A stretch of 64,000 nt of DNA from an uncultured bacterium (GCA_938084905.1 CALKEQ010000007.1:124001-188000); one strand, 5' to 3'; shown: positions 34,771-43,949, counted from the stretch's first letter. The notes: a model not told the origin generated them from the letters alone. Made by a program: numbers and translations.

Positions 34771-36366
34771 GTGAAGGTTCTTTTGATTCAACCCCCTGTC
34801 GAAGACTTTTACCACACCCGTATCAGAACCTATCCACTCGGCCTAATTTACCTTGCGACCAAAATTAAGGATTTATGCGAGGTAAAAATCATCGATCTGA
34901 GAGGAGGAGAAAAGACAACTTACGCCCAGAACCCCTTCCTTGAACTAAGTGAATATTACAGGGAGGAGATCTATTCCCCATTTTCACTTTTTAAAAGGTA
35001 CTCAAGGTTCGGATCTAGGGAGAGTGAAATTGAGAGAATCATAAGGCATGAAAATCCGGATGTTCTTTGCGTTTCCTCCCTTTTTTCCGCTTACTTTAGG
35101 GAGTCACTTCGCGTTGCAGAGATTGCCAAGGAAGTAAAAAGCGACCTAATCACAGTCTTTGGCGGTCACCATCCAACTGCTCTTCCCGGTCTTGTACTTG
35201 AAGAGAAAAGTGTGGATTTCGTGATAAGGGGGGAAGGTGAGAAGCCCCTTTTTAGACTTCTATTTGCGCTCATAGAGAAAAAACCTGAACTATTAAGCCA
35301 GATAGAGGGGCTTTGCTATAAAGAAAAGGGTAGGCTTTACATTTCTCAAAGAATCAGCTTTGAGGAGGATGTGGATACAATTCCTGAGAGGAGCCTTATC
35401 AACGAAAAGGAATATAAAATTGGGAAAAAAACTTACGCTTTTTTGATCACCTCAAGGGGATGTCCGAACAGTTGCTCCTTCTGTTCGAAGATGGCTGTTC
35501 CTTACAGGATGAGGTCGTTAAGATCCATAGAGGAAGAGATTGAGATACTAAAAGGAATAGGCGTTGAATGGATAGATTTTGAGGACGATATGCTCATCTT
35601 TGAGGAAGAGCGCTTCTTAGAAATTCTGAATCTACTTAAAGGAAAAGAATTTGTCCTTTCCGCTATGAACGGAATTTACATTGAAAGCCTAAGTGGGAAG
35701 ATACTGAAGGAGATGGGCGAAGCAGGATTCAAGAAAATAAACCTATCTATTGTTGATCTTTCGCCATGCGTTCTCTCTGGACAGAAAAGGAGAGTTCCAA
35801 AAAACGCAGAGATGGTTTTTAAGACTGTTGAATCCTCAGATATGAATATGGAGATCCATTTCATAATCGGTCTTCCAAATCAGAGCATTGAGGATGTTTT
35901 AAGAACCATGTCCTATCTGGCCCAGATAAGATGTTTGCTTGGGCCAAGTGTTTACTACCTTTCCCCTACTAATCCCTACGTTGAGGAGGCTCTTGGAGAA
36001 GATTGGACTCGAAAACTGAACTACATGAGGTCTAGCGTACTTTTTCCTGTTAACCCATCTTTCACTAGAAAATCACTTTTCACAGTTCTTAAGCTTGCGA
36101 GATTCGTAAACTTTTTGAAGAGGTTCGTTGACTCGATAGGCGTAGATATAAGCTTAAGGGAAGTGAAATTGGGAAATCCTGTAGACGATGAAATACTGAG
36201 CACACTGTTAAAGGAAAAGAGGTTTGTTGCCTATGACAGAAAGAAGAGGGATTTCTTTGAAGAGCCTCAAGAAAGGGAAGTTGTTTCCCGTTTCTTCAAG
36301 ATTATGGAGGGAAGGAAAATAAAAGGTTACAAAACAGCCCACTTAATAGACTTCGTAGGAGATTAA
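34771..36366 (+). CDS. B12-binding-type radical SAM protein
   Basis: The 531-residue protein has an N-terminal cobalamin-binding-like domain (LLIQPPVEDFYHTRIRTYPLGL; VFGGHHPTALPGLVLEEKSVDFVIRGEGE) and a radical SAM core with the cluster motif CPNSCSFC near residue 231. This is the BchE/magnesium-protoporphyrin class whose products are diverse. The substrate is unknown. GTG start at 34771 lies 11 nt after nfnB with no clear SD, so it may be translated by coupling. The C-terminal about 150 residues contain no motif I know. Confidence 0.85.
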   Translation: MKVLLIQPPVEDFYHTRIRTYPLGLIYLATKIKDLCEVKIIDLRGGEKTTYAQNPFLELSEYYREEIYSPFSLFKRYSRFGSRESEIERIIRHENPDVLCVSSLFSAYFRESLRVAEIAKEVKSDLITVFGGHHPTALPGLVLEEKSVDFVIRGEGEKPLFRLLFALIEKKPELLSQIEGLCYKEKGRLYISQRISFEEDVDTIPERSLINEKEYKIGKKTYAFLITSRGCPNSCSFCSKMAVPYRMRSLRSIEEEIEILKGIGVEWIDFEDDMLIFEEERFLEILNLLKGKEFVLSAMNGIYIESLSGKILKEMGEAGFKKINLSIVDLSPCVLSGQKRRVPKNAEMVFKTVESSDMNMEIHFIIGLPNQSIEDVLRTMSYLAQIRCLLGPSVYYLSPTNPYVEEALGEDWTRKLNYMRSSVLFPVNPSFTRKSLFTVLKLARFVNFLKRFVDSIGVDISLREVKLGNPVDDEILSTLLKEKRFVAYDRKKRDFFEEPQEREVVSRFFKIMEGRKIKGYKTAHLIDFVGD

Positions 36367-36425
36367 GAGAAATTGGAGATCCAAGAGGAAGAAAGCTGGC
36401 TTTAGGAAGCAAAAAAAGTTTTTGG

Positions 36426-36455
36426 TTTACAAAACCTTCTCCCATTGATTAATAT
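36426..36455 (+). promoter_or_regulatory. Promoter of nicotinate phosphoribosyltransferase
   Basis: TTTACA (36426-36431), 18 nt, TAATAT (36450-36455). The SD GAGGAGG sits at about 36474-36480 before the ATG at 36488. Confidence 0.6.
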
Positions 36456-36487
36456 TTTTTTTACACGTCCTTTGAGGAGGAGTAGGC

Positions 36488-37648
36488 ATGTTTTTTACAG
36501 CGTCCTTTGAAGACATAAAGAAGGGGAAAGTGACAGATCTCTACTTTGTGAACACACTTGAGATAATGAGAAAGAAGAATCTGGACAAGCACGTAAAAGC
36601 CGAAGTTATAGTCAAAAGACTCCCAGATGGTGGAAAATGGGCTGTCTTGTGTGGAATCGAAGAGGTAAAAAGACTGATAGAAGGGCTAAAAGTAAAAGTC
36701 AGAGCTATGAGGGAGGGGACGATATTTAGGCCATATGAACCAGTGCTTGAGATAGAAGGTATGTATTCAGAATTCTGTATTTACGAGACTGCCATACTCG
36801 GTCTCCTTTGTCAGTCGTCAGGTGTGGCAACGAAGGCAGCTAGATGTAAAAAGGCGGCAGGGGAAAGACCGGTTATAAGTTTCGGTGCAAGGAGGATTCA
36901 CCCGGTCATAGCACCTATGGTAGAAAGAAGTGCTTTCATCGGAGGATGCGACGGTGTATCTGTCGTCTTTGATGCGGAGATGTTGGGAGAGGAGCCAATG
37001 GGAACAATGCCACACGCTTTGATACTTCTCTTCGGTGACACCGTTGCGGCTACATTGGCTTTCGATGAGGTCATAGACAAGAAAATTAGAAGGATTTCCC
37101 TAATAGATACTTTTATGGATGAGAAGACAGAGGCAATAAGAGTGGCAGAGGCTTTGCGTGACAAGCTTTTTGGAATAAGACTCGATACCCCTTCATCAAG
37201 AAGAGGAGATTTCTTGAAAATACTGGAAGAGGTCAGATGGGAACTTGACATAAGGGGATTTAAAAATGTGAAGATCTACGTGAGTGGGGGTGTGGATGAA
37301 CATAAAATTCTAGAACTTAACAAGTATGTGGATGCGTACGGTGTTGGAACCTCAATAACAAATGCAAAAGTGATCGATTTTGCAATGGATATTGTTGAAA
37401 TAGAGGGGAAACCAGTCGCGAAAAGGGGAAAGATGTCAGGCTCAAAAAGGGTTCTAAGGTGCCCTTTCTGCTTCGAGGATGAGATTGTTCACTTCTCTTA
37501 CCAGGGAGAAAAGATTTGCAAATGTGGACATAAGATGAATGACATTCTTCTTCTTTGGTACGAAAATGGTAAATTCCACTTTGAGAGTGATCCGCCTCAG
37601 AGAATAAGAGCCTACGTTCTTGATCAGCTCTCCCATTTCGAGCTTTAG
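36488..37648 (+). CDS. Nicotinate phosphoribosyltransferase with C-terminal zinc ribbon
   Basis: This enzyme makes nicotinate mononucleotide from nicotinate and PRPP in NAD salvage. The 386 residues show FTASFEDIKKGKVTDLYF, LEIEGMYSEFCIYETAILG, ISFGARRIHPVIAPMVER and YVSGGVDEHKI with YGVGTSITNA for phosphate binding. After residue 320 comes a short tail with CPFCFEDE and CKCGHK, probably a zinc knuckle as described for the archaeal-type enzyme. It converges with purM. Confidence 0.9.
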   Translation: MFFTASFEDIKKGKVTDLYFVNTLEIMRKKNLDKHVKAEVIVKRLPDGGKWAVLCGIEEVKRLIEGLKVKVRAMREGTIFRPYEPVLEIEGMYSEFCIYETAILGLLCQSSGVATKAARCKKAAGERPVISFGARRIHPVIAPMVERSAFIGGCDGVSVVFDAEMLGEEPMGTMPHALILLFGDTVAATLAFDEVIDKKIRRISLIDTFMDEKTEAIRVAEALRDKLFGIRLDTPSSRRGDFLKILEEVRWELDIRGFKNVKIYVSGGVDEHKILELNKYVDAYGVGTSITNAKVIDFAMDIVEIEGKPVAKRGKMSGSKRVLRCPFCFEDEIVHFSYQGEKICKCGHKMNDILLLWYENGKFHFESDPPQRIRAYVLDQLSHFEL

Positions 37649-37652
37649 ATCT

Positions 37653-38687
37653 CTAGACCACTGAGATTTTTACCTTTTTTTCAGATCTCGTCTTTTCTAT
37701 TGTACCCAGAGAGTAGGCCCTCTCTCCTATGCTACTTAGCAGCTCGATTACTGATTTTTCCTCTTCTCTTTTTACAACGAGAATGTAGCCCACTCCCATG
37801 TTGAATGTTGAGAACATTTCATCATAAGGAAGATCACCGAGTTCCTTTATAAACCTGAAGATGAATGGGATCTCCCTTTCTTCGATCGTAAGTTCTGCAA
37901 TAAGGCCCGAAGGGATGATCCTTTTTAGATTACCCGGAATTCCGCCACCCGTTATGTGGGCCATCCCTTTTACCCTGAACCTCTCTAATATCTCCATTAC
38001 AGGTCTTACGTATATTTTTGTCGGTTTGAGGAGCTCCTCCCCCAAAGTCGTTTCTAGTCCTTCCACCTTTTGTTTTAGGCTCATCCTCTTCACTTCGAGA
38101 ATGAGTTTCCTGACCAATGAAAAACCGTTGCTGTGTAACCCATTAGAGGCTATTCCTATTACGGCATCACCTTCTTCTATTGAACTACCATCAACTATCC
38201 TTTTTTTCTCAACAACCCCCATTGCAAAACCGGCCAGATCGTACTCACCCTTTCTGTAGAAGGAGGGCATTTCAGCCGTCTCCCCTCCAACAAGAGCGCA
38301 ACCCGCGAGTGTGCAACCTTCACATATTCCGGATATGACCTCTCTGTATACGTTCTCTTCTAAAGTCCCGCACGCAAAGTAGTCGAGAAAAAAGAGAGGC
38401 CTTGCTCCGTACGTGAGAATGTCATTCACACACATGGCTACAAGATCAATTCCAACAGTCGAGTGTCTCTTTAGTTTTTGAGCTATCTTTAATTTTGTGC
38501 CAACACCATCTGTGGATGTGACAATTACTGGATCCTCGTACTCCTTTGGTAAGGTAAGGAGTGATGCAAAACCTCCAATCGGGTTTAAAACGTAAGGATT
38601 AAAGGTCATATTCATCTTCACTTTGAGTTCGTCTATGAGCCTATCCGCTTTCTCAATGTCTACGCCTGAGGCCTTATATGTGATCAT
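37653..38687 (-). CDS. purM: Phosphoribosylformylglycinamidine cyclo-ligase PurM
   Basis: PurM (AIR synthetase) closes the imidazole ring in purine synthesis. The 344 residues include YKASGVDIEKAD at the start, STDGVGTKLKIAQ, GIDLVAMCVNDILTYGARPLFFLDYFACG, GGETAEMPSFY and GLHSNGFSLVRK, then AHITGGGIPGNLKRI. Promoter and start are close: TATAAG at 38701-38696 ends 8 nt before the ATG, with no SD. Confidence 0.97.
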   Translation of the reverse strand: MITYKASGVDIEKADRLIDELKVKMNMTFNPYVLNPIGGFASLLTLPKEYEDPVIVTSTDGVGTKLKIAQKLKRHSTVGIDLVAMCVNDILTYGARPLFFLDYFACGTLEENVYREVISGICEGCTLAGCALVGGETAEMPSFYRKGEYDLAGFAMGVVEKKRIVDGSSIEEGDAVIGIASNGLHSNGFSLVRKLILEVKRMSLKQKVEGLETTLGEELLKPTKIYVRPVMEILERFRVKGMAHITGGGIPGNLKRIIPSGLIAELTIEEREIPFIFRFIKELGDLPYDEMFSTFNMGVGYILVVKREEEKSVIELLSSIGERAYSLGTIEKTRSEKKVKISVV

Positions 38688-38695
38688 GCTTTTAC

Positions 38696-38701
38696 CTTAT
38701 A
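38696..38701 (-). promoter_or_regulatory. -10 element of purM
   Basis: TATAAG ends 8 nt before the purM ATG at 38687, with TTTGAC 16 nt upstream as a possible -35. Initiation at or next to the ATG is predicted, so purM mRNA is probably leaderless. Confidence 0.5.
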
Positions 38702-38793
38702 CGTGGAAGACTCCAAAGTCAAACAAATTTTCGTTGCAAAAGGCCCCAACTTAGTATTAAATTAGTTTTCCTCACCATAACTAGGAGGAAAAG

Positions 38794-39087
38794 ATGGCAA
38801 AAAAAATGGAGGAGTATAAGTGGCAGGATTTAAATGCCGGCTGTGTTATAGACGAACCAGGAAACTCTTTACAGTACAAGACAGGAGAATGGCGGATACT
38901 TCGTCCCCTGACAGATTACTCAAAATGTACCAAGTGTGGCCTATGTTGGCTATTCTGTCCTGATAATGCGATGAGGCCAAAGGAGGACGGCTTTTTTGCA
39001 TCCCATCCGGATTACTGTAAGGGATGCGGTATATGTGCGCAGGAGTGTAAATTTGAGGCCATAAAAATGGTGGAGGATAAAAAATGA
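38794..39087 (+). CDS. porD: Pyruvate (2-oxoacid):ferredoxin oxidoreductase delta subunit PorD
   Basis: The 97-residue ferredoxin-like subunit of a multi-subunit POR has two 4Fe-4S groups, CTKCGLCWLFC near residue 47 and CKGCGICAQEC near residue 77, each with a following CxxxC-P-type cysteine. The SD AGGAGG precedes the ATG. It overlaps porA by 4 nt. A TTGCAA/TTAAAT pair at 38734-38762 is a weak promoter candidate. Confidence 0.92.
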   Translation: MAKKMEEYKWQDLNAGCVIDEPGNSLQYKTGEWRILRPLTDYSKCTKCGLCWLFCPDNAMRPKEDGFFASHPDYCKGCGICAQECKFEAIKMVEDKK

Positions 39088-40247
39088 AAAGGAAGGGAAT
39101 TGAAGTATCCAAGGCTATTGCAGAGGCTGCAAAACTGGCTAGGGTGGAAGTTGTATCTGCCTATCCGATTACCCCGCAAACTCACATCGTGGAACATCTG
39201 GCTGAGCTTGTTGCTAATGGGGAACTTGAAGCTGTTTATTTGAATGTGGAATCTGAACACTCCGCACTTTCCGCATGTGTTGGTGCTGCGGCAACCGGTG
39301 CGAGAACGTTCACCTCTACATCTGCCCAGGGACTGGAACTTATGCATGAAATACTCTTCATAACCTCAAGTTTAAGGCTACCTGTCGTTATGGTTTTAGT
39401 GAACAGGGCCCTTTCAGCCCCCCTTTCAATTTGGTGTGATCACTCGGATGTTATGGCTGCAAGGGATTGCGGGTGGATAATGCTTTTCTGCGAGAATGGA
39501 CAGGAAGCTGTTGACTCCCTGATTATGGCTTACAGGATCGCAGAGGATAAAAGGGTCCTTTTACCTGTGATTGTAAATGTTGATGGTTTTACACTAAGCC
39601 ACGTGATCGAGCCGATTGAATTTCCTGAACAAGATGAGGTTGATCGATTCTTACCTCCATATGAGGCTCTCTTTAAGCTTGATCCAGAAAGACCTGTTAC
39701 ATTCGGGGCCTACGGCATGCCCGAAATCTACACAGAGGCAAAATACGCTCAGGAGATGGCTTTAGTAAGTTCAAAAAAGGTGATAAAGGAAGTAATGGAA
39801 GAATTTGGAAAGAGATTCGGAAGGGAGTATAAGGTGGTAGAAACTTACAACATGGAAAATTCGAAGGTTGCGTTCGTTTCATGCGGGTCCATAAACGAAA
39901 ATATAAAAACGGCCATCGATCTCTTAAAAAAGGATGGTCTAGATGTAGGCCTTATAAGCTTGAGACTTTTTAGGCCTTTCCCCTCAGAAGAGTTTCTGGA
40001 ATCTTTAAAAAATGTAAAAAGGCTCATTGTTGTTGAGAGGAGCATGCCCCAGGGAGCAACTAACACTCCGATTTTCAACGAGATCTGCGCACTTATTTTC
40101 ACGAGAAAGCTAGATCTGACCGTTGAGAATTACATAGCGGGCTTAGGGGGGAGGGATGTACTTCCTCAGGAGTTTTTGGAACTTGTTGTGAACCCACCAG
40201 AAAAGGATCATGGCCGTGAGTACAAAGTATTAGGGGTGAGAGGATGA
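39084..40247 (+). CDS. porA: 2-oxoacid:ferredoxin oxidoreductase alpha subunit PorA
   Basis: PorA of pyruvate:ferredoxin oxidoreductase contributes the pyrimidine end of the TPP site. The 387 residues start KRKGIEVSKAIAEAAKLARVEVVSAYPITPQTHIVE, then show FTSTSAQGLELMHEILF, VNRALSAPLSIWCDHSDVMAARD (which favours pyruvate-type enzymes) and VVERSMPQGATNTPIFNEI. It overlaps porD and porB by 4 nt each. Confidence 0.92.
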   Translation: MKRKGIEVSKAIAEAAKLARVEVVSAYPITPQTHIVEHLAELVANGELEAVYLNVESEHSALSACVGAAATGARTFTSTSAQGLELMHEILFITSSLRLPVVMVLVNRALSAPLSIWCDHSDVMAARDCGWIMLFCENGQEAVDSLIMAYRIAEDKRVLLPVIVNVDGFTLSHVIEPIEFPEQDEVDRFLPPYEALFKLDPERPVTFGAYGMPEIYTEAKYAQEMALVSSKKVIKEVMEEFGKRFGREYKVVETYNMENSKVAFVSCGSINENIKTAIDLLKKDGLDVGLISLRLFRPFPSEEFLESLKNVKRLIVVERSMPQGATNTPIFNEICALIFTRKLDLTVENYIAGLGGRDVLPQEFLELVVNPPEKDHGREYKVLGVRG

Positions 40248-41179
40248 AGATACTAAAAACTTTGGAAAAATACATGGAAGACCCTTCTTTAGAGCTTGTT
40301 GCCTCAGGACACAGGGCCTGTCAGGGATGTGCGGAGGTGCTTGCTCTAAGAATGGCATTTAAGGTGCTTGGAAAAAACACGATTGTTGCGATGGCGACAG
40401 GATGCATGGAGATAATCTCTACACCACTACCCATCACTTGCTGGAGATTACCATGGATACATGTGGCATTTGAAAATACGGCAGCTGTTGCTTCTGGGAT
40501 TGAGAGCGCCATAAGGATCCTCATGGCCAAGGGAAAAATCGATAAAAAATGGATAAACGTTGTTGGGGTGGCTGGGGATGGAGGAACGAGCGACATCGGA
40601 CTTCAGGCACTCTCAGGTGCCCTAGAGAGGGGCCATAGGCTCATCTACATATGCTTGGACAACGAAGCGTACATGAATACGGGAGTTCAAAGATCCTCTT
40701 CCACTCCATATGGTGCTTCAACGACTACGAGCCCACCAGGAAAAAAAAGCATAGGGCAGTCCACATGGAAAAAAGATATGCCCAAGATTGCAGTTGCCCA
40801 TAACATTCCTTATGTTGCTACAGCCTGTCCTTCCTATCCCTTTGACCTCTTCAACAAATTAAAAAAAGCCAAAGAAAAAGACGGCCCCTCCTATATCCAC
40901 ATATTGAGTGTCTGTCCAACAGGGTGGAGAATCCCCTCAGAGATGGCAATAGAATACGGGAGACTAGCTGTTCGATGTGGTATGTTTCCTCTTTATGAGG
41001 TTGAAGATGGGGTCTACAAAATGACCTTCAAGCCAGACACCTTAATTCCGGTAGAGGAGTACATAAAAGGTCAGGGGAGGTTCAGGCACCTTACGGAGAA
41101 AGAAATAAAGGAGATTCAGCAAAGGGTAAATAGCGAATGGGAGAAGCTGAATAAGCTCTGTGAAATAACCAAGCCTTGA
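40244..41179 (+). CDS. porB: 2-oxoacid:ferredoxin oxidoreductase beta subunit PorB
   Basis: PorB of pyruvate:ferredoxin oxidoreductase binds TPP and one 4Fe-4S cluster. The 311 residues contain CQGCAEVLALRMAFKVLG near residue 26, VGVAGDGGTSDIGLQALSGA (TPP-Mg motif GDG) near residue 107, YICLDNEAYMNTGVQRSSSTPYGASTTTSP and SVCPTGWRIP. No gamma subunit gene lies in the operon; only KorC at 52912 is available in the window. The gene is followed by rodZ-like. Confidence 0.92.
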   Translation: MKILKTLEKYMEDPSLELVASGHRACQGCAEVLALRMAFKVLGKNTIVAMATGCMEIISTPLPITCWRLPWIHVAFENTAAVASGIESAIRILMAKGKIDKKWINVVGVAGDGGTSDIGLQALSGALERGHRLIYICLDNEAYMNTGVQRSSSTPYGASTTTSPPGKKSIGQSTWKKDMPKIAVAHNIPYVATACPSYPFDLFNKLKKAKEKDGPSYIHILSVCPTGWRIPSEMAIEYGRLAVRCGMFPLYEVEDGVYKMTFKPDTLIPVEEYIKGQGRFRHLTEKEIKEIQQRVNSEWEKLNKLCEITKP

Positions 41180-41204
41180 TAGGAGAGAGGATTTGGTGTA
41201 ATCT
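41176..41204 (+). promoter_or_regulatory. Promoter of the rodZ-like gene
   Basis: TTGATA (41176-41181), 17 nt, TAATCT (41199-41204). Initiation near 41211 would leave only about 8 nt before the ATG at 41219. Confidence 0.5.
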
Positions 41205-41218
41205 ATTTGAAGCGGTTT

Positions 41219-41896
41219 ATGAATGACCTTGAGTCCCTGGGGGGGTATTTGAGGAGTAAAAGGGAAGAGAAGGGACTCTCCGTAGAGGATGTAAGTCAAG
41301 AACTGTGTCTTAGGAGATCGGTAATTGAGGATATAGAGAGCGGTATTGCTCATGAAAAGATACCTTACGTTTATTTTTCCGGCTATGTGAGAGCATATGC
41401 ACGTTTACTTGGATGTGAAGAGGATGTAATTCCGTTTATTTCCCATCTTAAGCCGAAAATTCCAAACCGGGAAATAGAAGCTTCCTATTTAAGAAGGGAA
41501 AAGGGTAGTTGGGGTGGGCAGAGAATCTTCCTTTATGCTCTGATCGCTTTAGTAATAGCTTTTCTTTTTCTCGCCGAAAAGAGGATTGGACAGAAAGATG
41601 CAAGACTTAAGGAGCAAAGGACAATTCAGGCAGTAATTGCGCCTTCGGAACCATCTTTTTCAACTAAAAGGCAGCTCGTAATCATGTGTCATGAGAGAAC
41701 CTGGATAAGTGTTATTCTCGATGGAAAGGAAAAAAAGGAGTTTATGCTTAACCCTCAGGACGTAATCGTTCTTAATGCTAATGAGGGTTTCGACCTTATC
41801 ATTGGAAATGCGGGAGGAGTAAAACTGATCCTTGATGGGAGGGACGTAAACTTTTCTGGGAAAAGTGGAGAAGTTAAAAAGCTGAAACTTTACTGA
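41219..41896 (+). CDS. RodZ-like cytoskeletal membrane protein
   Basis: RodZ links MreB to the inner membrane and wall synthesis. The protein (225 residues from the ATG at 41219; a TTG at 41207 is less likely since it lies on the promoter) has an N-terminal helix-turn-helix (LGGYLRSKREEKGLSVEDVSQEL, YVYFSGYVRAYARLLG), a membrane helix near residue 110 (IFLYALIALVIAFLFLAEK) and a C-terminal DUF4115-like beta domain (HERTWISVILDGKEKKEFMLNPQD). The topology fits RodZ well. Confidence 0.85.
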   Translation: MNDLESLGGYLRSKREEKGLSVEDVSQELCLRRSVIEDIESGIAHEKIPYVYFSGYVRAYARLLGCEEDVIPFISHLKPKIPNREIEASYLRREKGSWGGQRIFLYALIALVIAFLFLAEKRIGQKDARLKEQRTIQAVIAPSEPSFSTKRQLVIMCHERTWISVILDGKEKKEFMLNPQDVIVLNANEGFDLIIGNAGGVKLILDGRDVNFSGKSGEVKKLKLY

Positions 41897-41900
41897 ATCC

Positions 41901-42668
41901 TTACGAACCCATCTTTGCCTGGGTAATTCGTTCCATTTCCTCTGTAGATATGTCAAAGTTGGCGTAGACCCTCTGTACGTCGTCTGAGTCCTCAAGAGCT
42001 TCCATGAGCTTAAGCATATTTTCCGCATCCTTACCCTCAAGTTTAACAAATGTCTGCGGAATCATGCTTATCTCGGCCACTATGTATGGGATCTTATTCT
42101 CATCAAAGAGCTTCTTCAGTTTCTCAAAACTTGCCACATCCGTGTAAACCTCTATCTCATTTTCGTCCACCTTTACATCCTCAGCTCCACCTTCTAGGGC
42201 AATCTCCATAATTTTATCCTCATCTACTACGTTTTTGTCGAAGGAGAAGAAACCCTTTTTTTGGAAAAGCCATGAGACGCATCCTGCCTCACCCAAGCTT
42301 CCGTTCAGTCTGGAGAGGATGTGTCTAATTTCTGCCGTTGTCCTTTTTTTATTATCCGTCAGCGTTTCTATAAGGATTGCCACTCCTCCAGGACCGTAAC
42401 CTTCATAAATGCACTCCTCGTAATTTTCTCCCCCTTCTAAAATCCCCAGTCCTTTTTTTATGGCCCTTTCAATATTCTCCTTAGGCATGTTCTCCGCTTT
42501 GGCGTGTTGTATCGCAAGTCTAAGCCTTGCGTTCGTCTCAGGATTTCCCCCTCCTAGTCTAGCAGCTGTCATTATCTCCCTTATGAGCTTGGTAAATATC
42601 TTTCCTCTTTTTGCATCCATCAGACCTTTTTTGTGCTTTATTGAGCTCCATTTGCTATGGCCTGACAT
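41901..42668 (-). CDS. YebC/PmpR family protein (TACO1 family)
   Basis: YebC-family proteins act as transcription regulators or help ribosomes pass proline-rich stretches. The 255 residues start [31 protein letters not shown] and contain [32 protein letters not shown]. The protein is full length. The SD AGGAGG precedes the ATG. It lies directly downstream of tRNA-Val and converges with rodZ-like. Confidence 0.95.
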   Translation of the reverse strand: MSGHSKWSSIKHKKGLMDAKRGKIFTKLIREIMTAARLGGGNPETNARLRLAIQHAKAENMPKENIERAIKKGLGILEGGENYEECIYEGYGPGGVAILIETLTDNKKRTTAEIRHILSRLNGSLGEAGCVSWLFQKKGFFSFDKNVVDEDKIMEIALEGGAEDVKVDENEIEVYTDVASFEKLKKLFDENKIPYIVAEISMIPQTFVKLEGKDAENMLKLMEALEDSDDVQRVYANFDISTEEMERITQAKMGS

Positions 42669-42697
42669 TCTTCCTCCTAGTTGTTAAGGGAAAGTTA

Positions 42698-42774
42698 TGG
42701 TGGGCAGTACAGGATTCGAACCTGTGACCTCTGGTATGTGAGACCAGCGCTCTAACCACCTGAGCTAACCGCCC
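42698..42774 (-). tRNA. tRNA-Val (anticodon CAC)
   Basis: A 77-nt cloverleaf with encoded CCA: acceptor GGGCGGT pairs with ACTGCCC, D arm AGCTCAGGTGGTTAGAGC, anticodon stem CTGGT/ACCAG around loop CTCACAT (anticodon CAC), T arm with GGTTCGAATCC. It has its own promoter at 42781-42809. Confidence 0.95.
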
Positions 42775-42780
42775 CAAAAT

Positions 42781-42809
42781 AAGATACTACATTGCGCTTA
42801 TTAAATCAA
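42781..42809 (-). promoter_or_regulatory. tRNA-Val promoter
   Basis: The minus strand reads TTGATT (42809-42804), 17 nt, TATCTT (42786-42781), and 6 nt later the tRNA begins. It lies between the purC stop and the tRNA gene. Confidence 0.6.
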
Positions 42810-42815
42810 TTTCCA

Positions 42816-43691
42816 TTAAAGACCGACAAGTCTCTCGTAAGCCTCCAGGTACCTTTTTCTCGTCTTTTCCACAATCTCTTCTGGGAGTAATGGAGGAGGA
42901 CCTTCTCTATCCCATCCTGTAGAGATGAGATAGTCTCTTAAGAATTGTTTGTCAAAGCTTTTTTGGGGTCTTCCAGGTTCGTACTCCTCAAGGGACCAGA
43001 AACGAGAAGAATCTGGGGTCAAAAGCTCGTCTATAAGGATAAGTTCCCCATTTAGTATTCCAAATTCCATCTTCGTATCCGCTATTATTATCCCCCTTTT
43101 TTCTGCGTAGGCACTGGCTTCTAAATAAATTCTCAGAGAGATGTTTTTTATCCTCTCTGCCAGTTCAGTTCCTATCTTTCCCTTTAATTCATCGAATGTG
43201 AGATTCTCATCGTGGCCCTTGTGAACCTTTGTTGTGGGTGTAAATATAGGTTCTTCCAGTTTGGAAGATTCAATAAGGCCTTCTGGAAGCCTGATTCCGC
43301 AAACTTCTCCTTTCCTTTTGTACTCTTCCCACGCTGAACCAGTGATGTAGCCTCTAACTACGCACTCGATTGGGATTGGATCTGCCTTGAATACAAGCAT
43401 CGATCTTTCCTCAAGTACCTCTCCGTACTTTTTGCAAACAGGAGGATAGTCATCGATTTTAGTGGAGATCATGTGGTTCGGGATAATATCTTTAACAAAA
43501 TCGAACCAGAATCTGGACAATTTGTTTAGTATTTTGCCTTTATCAGGGATAGGGTTAGGCAAAATTACGTCGAATGCGGATATCCGATCCGTTGTAACGA
43601 TTAGAAGTTTATCTCCAAAGTCGTAAATATCCCTTACTTTGCCTCGAAAGAAAAGGGGAATATCTGGAAATTCTGTTTTGGAAACTAGCAT
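42816..43691 (-). CDS. purC: Phosphoribosylaminoimidazole-succinocarboxamide synthase PurC
   Basis: PurC joins aspartate to CAIR in purine synthesis. The 291 residues follow the longer, yeast Ade1-like form: FRGKVRDIYDFGDKLLIVTTDRISAFDVILPNPIPDKGKIL, MLVFKADPIPIECVVRGYITGSAWEEYKR, ETPIFTPTTKVHKGHDENLTF-like region, DTKMEFGILNGELILIDELLTPDSSRFW. The SD AAAGGAGG precedes the ATG. Confidence 0.96.
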   Translation of the reverse strand: MLVSKTEFPDIPLFFRGKVRDIYDFGDKLLIVTTDRISAFDVILPNPIPDKGKILNKLSRFWFDFVKDIIPNHMISTKIDDYPPVCKKYGEVLEERSMLVFKADPIPIECVVRGYITGSAWEEYKRKGEVCGIRLPEGLIESSKLEEPIFTPTTKVHKGHDENLTFDELKGKIGTELAERIKNISLRIYLEASAYAEKRGIIIADTKMEFGILNGELILIDELLTPDSSRFWSLEEYEPGRPQKSFDKQFLRDYLISTGWDREGPPPLLPEEIVEKTRKRYLEAYERLVGL

Positions 43692-43749
43692 GCACCCTCC
43701 TTTATTCTAGCCAGGGAAGATTTTCAAGCTCCTATGGAAAAAGGATTTT

Positions 43750-43827
43750 TGGGGTGGGTGAGGGGCCTCGAACCCCCAGCACTCAGGGCCACAGCCTGAT
43801 GCTCTATCCTATTGAGCTACACCCACC
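43750..43827 (-). tRNA. tRNA-His (anticodon GTG)
   Basis: A 78-nt gene with encoded CCA and the extra 5' G (G-1) opposite C73 that marks tRNA-His: GTGGGTG pairs with CACCCAC. The anticodon stem CAGGC/GCCTG-type arm holds loop CTGTGGC with anticodon GTG. T arm contains GGTTCGAGGCC. Confidence 0.95.
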
Positions 43828-43839
43828 GTCTAAGCCACT

Positions 43840-43868
43840 TTTCTATCACAGATCTCCTGGATAGTCAA
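43840..43868 (-). promoter_or_regulatory. tRNA-His promoter
   Basis: The minus strand reads TTGACT (43868-43863), 17 nt, TAGAAA (43845-43840), 12 nt before the tRNA. It is divergent from the pcm promoter. Confidence 0.5.
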
Positions 43869-43914
43869 ACAGGCTATTTTTAGTTTCCAAAAGGATCTCC
43901 TTGGAGAGACAAAC

Positions 43915-43943
43915 TTTGATTCTCCATTTTTTTCTGGTAAATT
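43915..43943 (+). promoter_or_regulatory. pcm promoter
   Basis: TTTGAT (43915-43920), 17 nt, TAAATT (43938-43943) with TGG before the -10. The GTG start of pcm follows 6 nt later and no SD exists, so the mRNA is probably leaderless. Confidence 0.5.
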
Positions 43944-43949
43944 TTTTTT

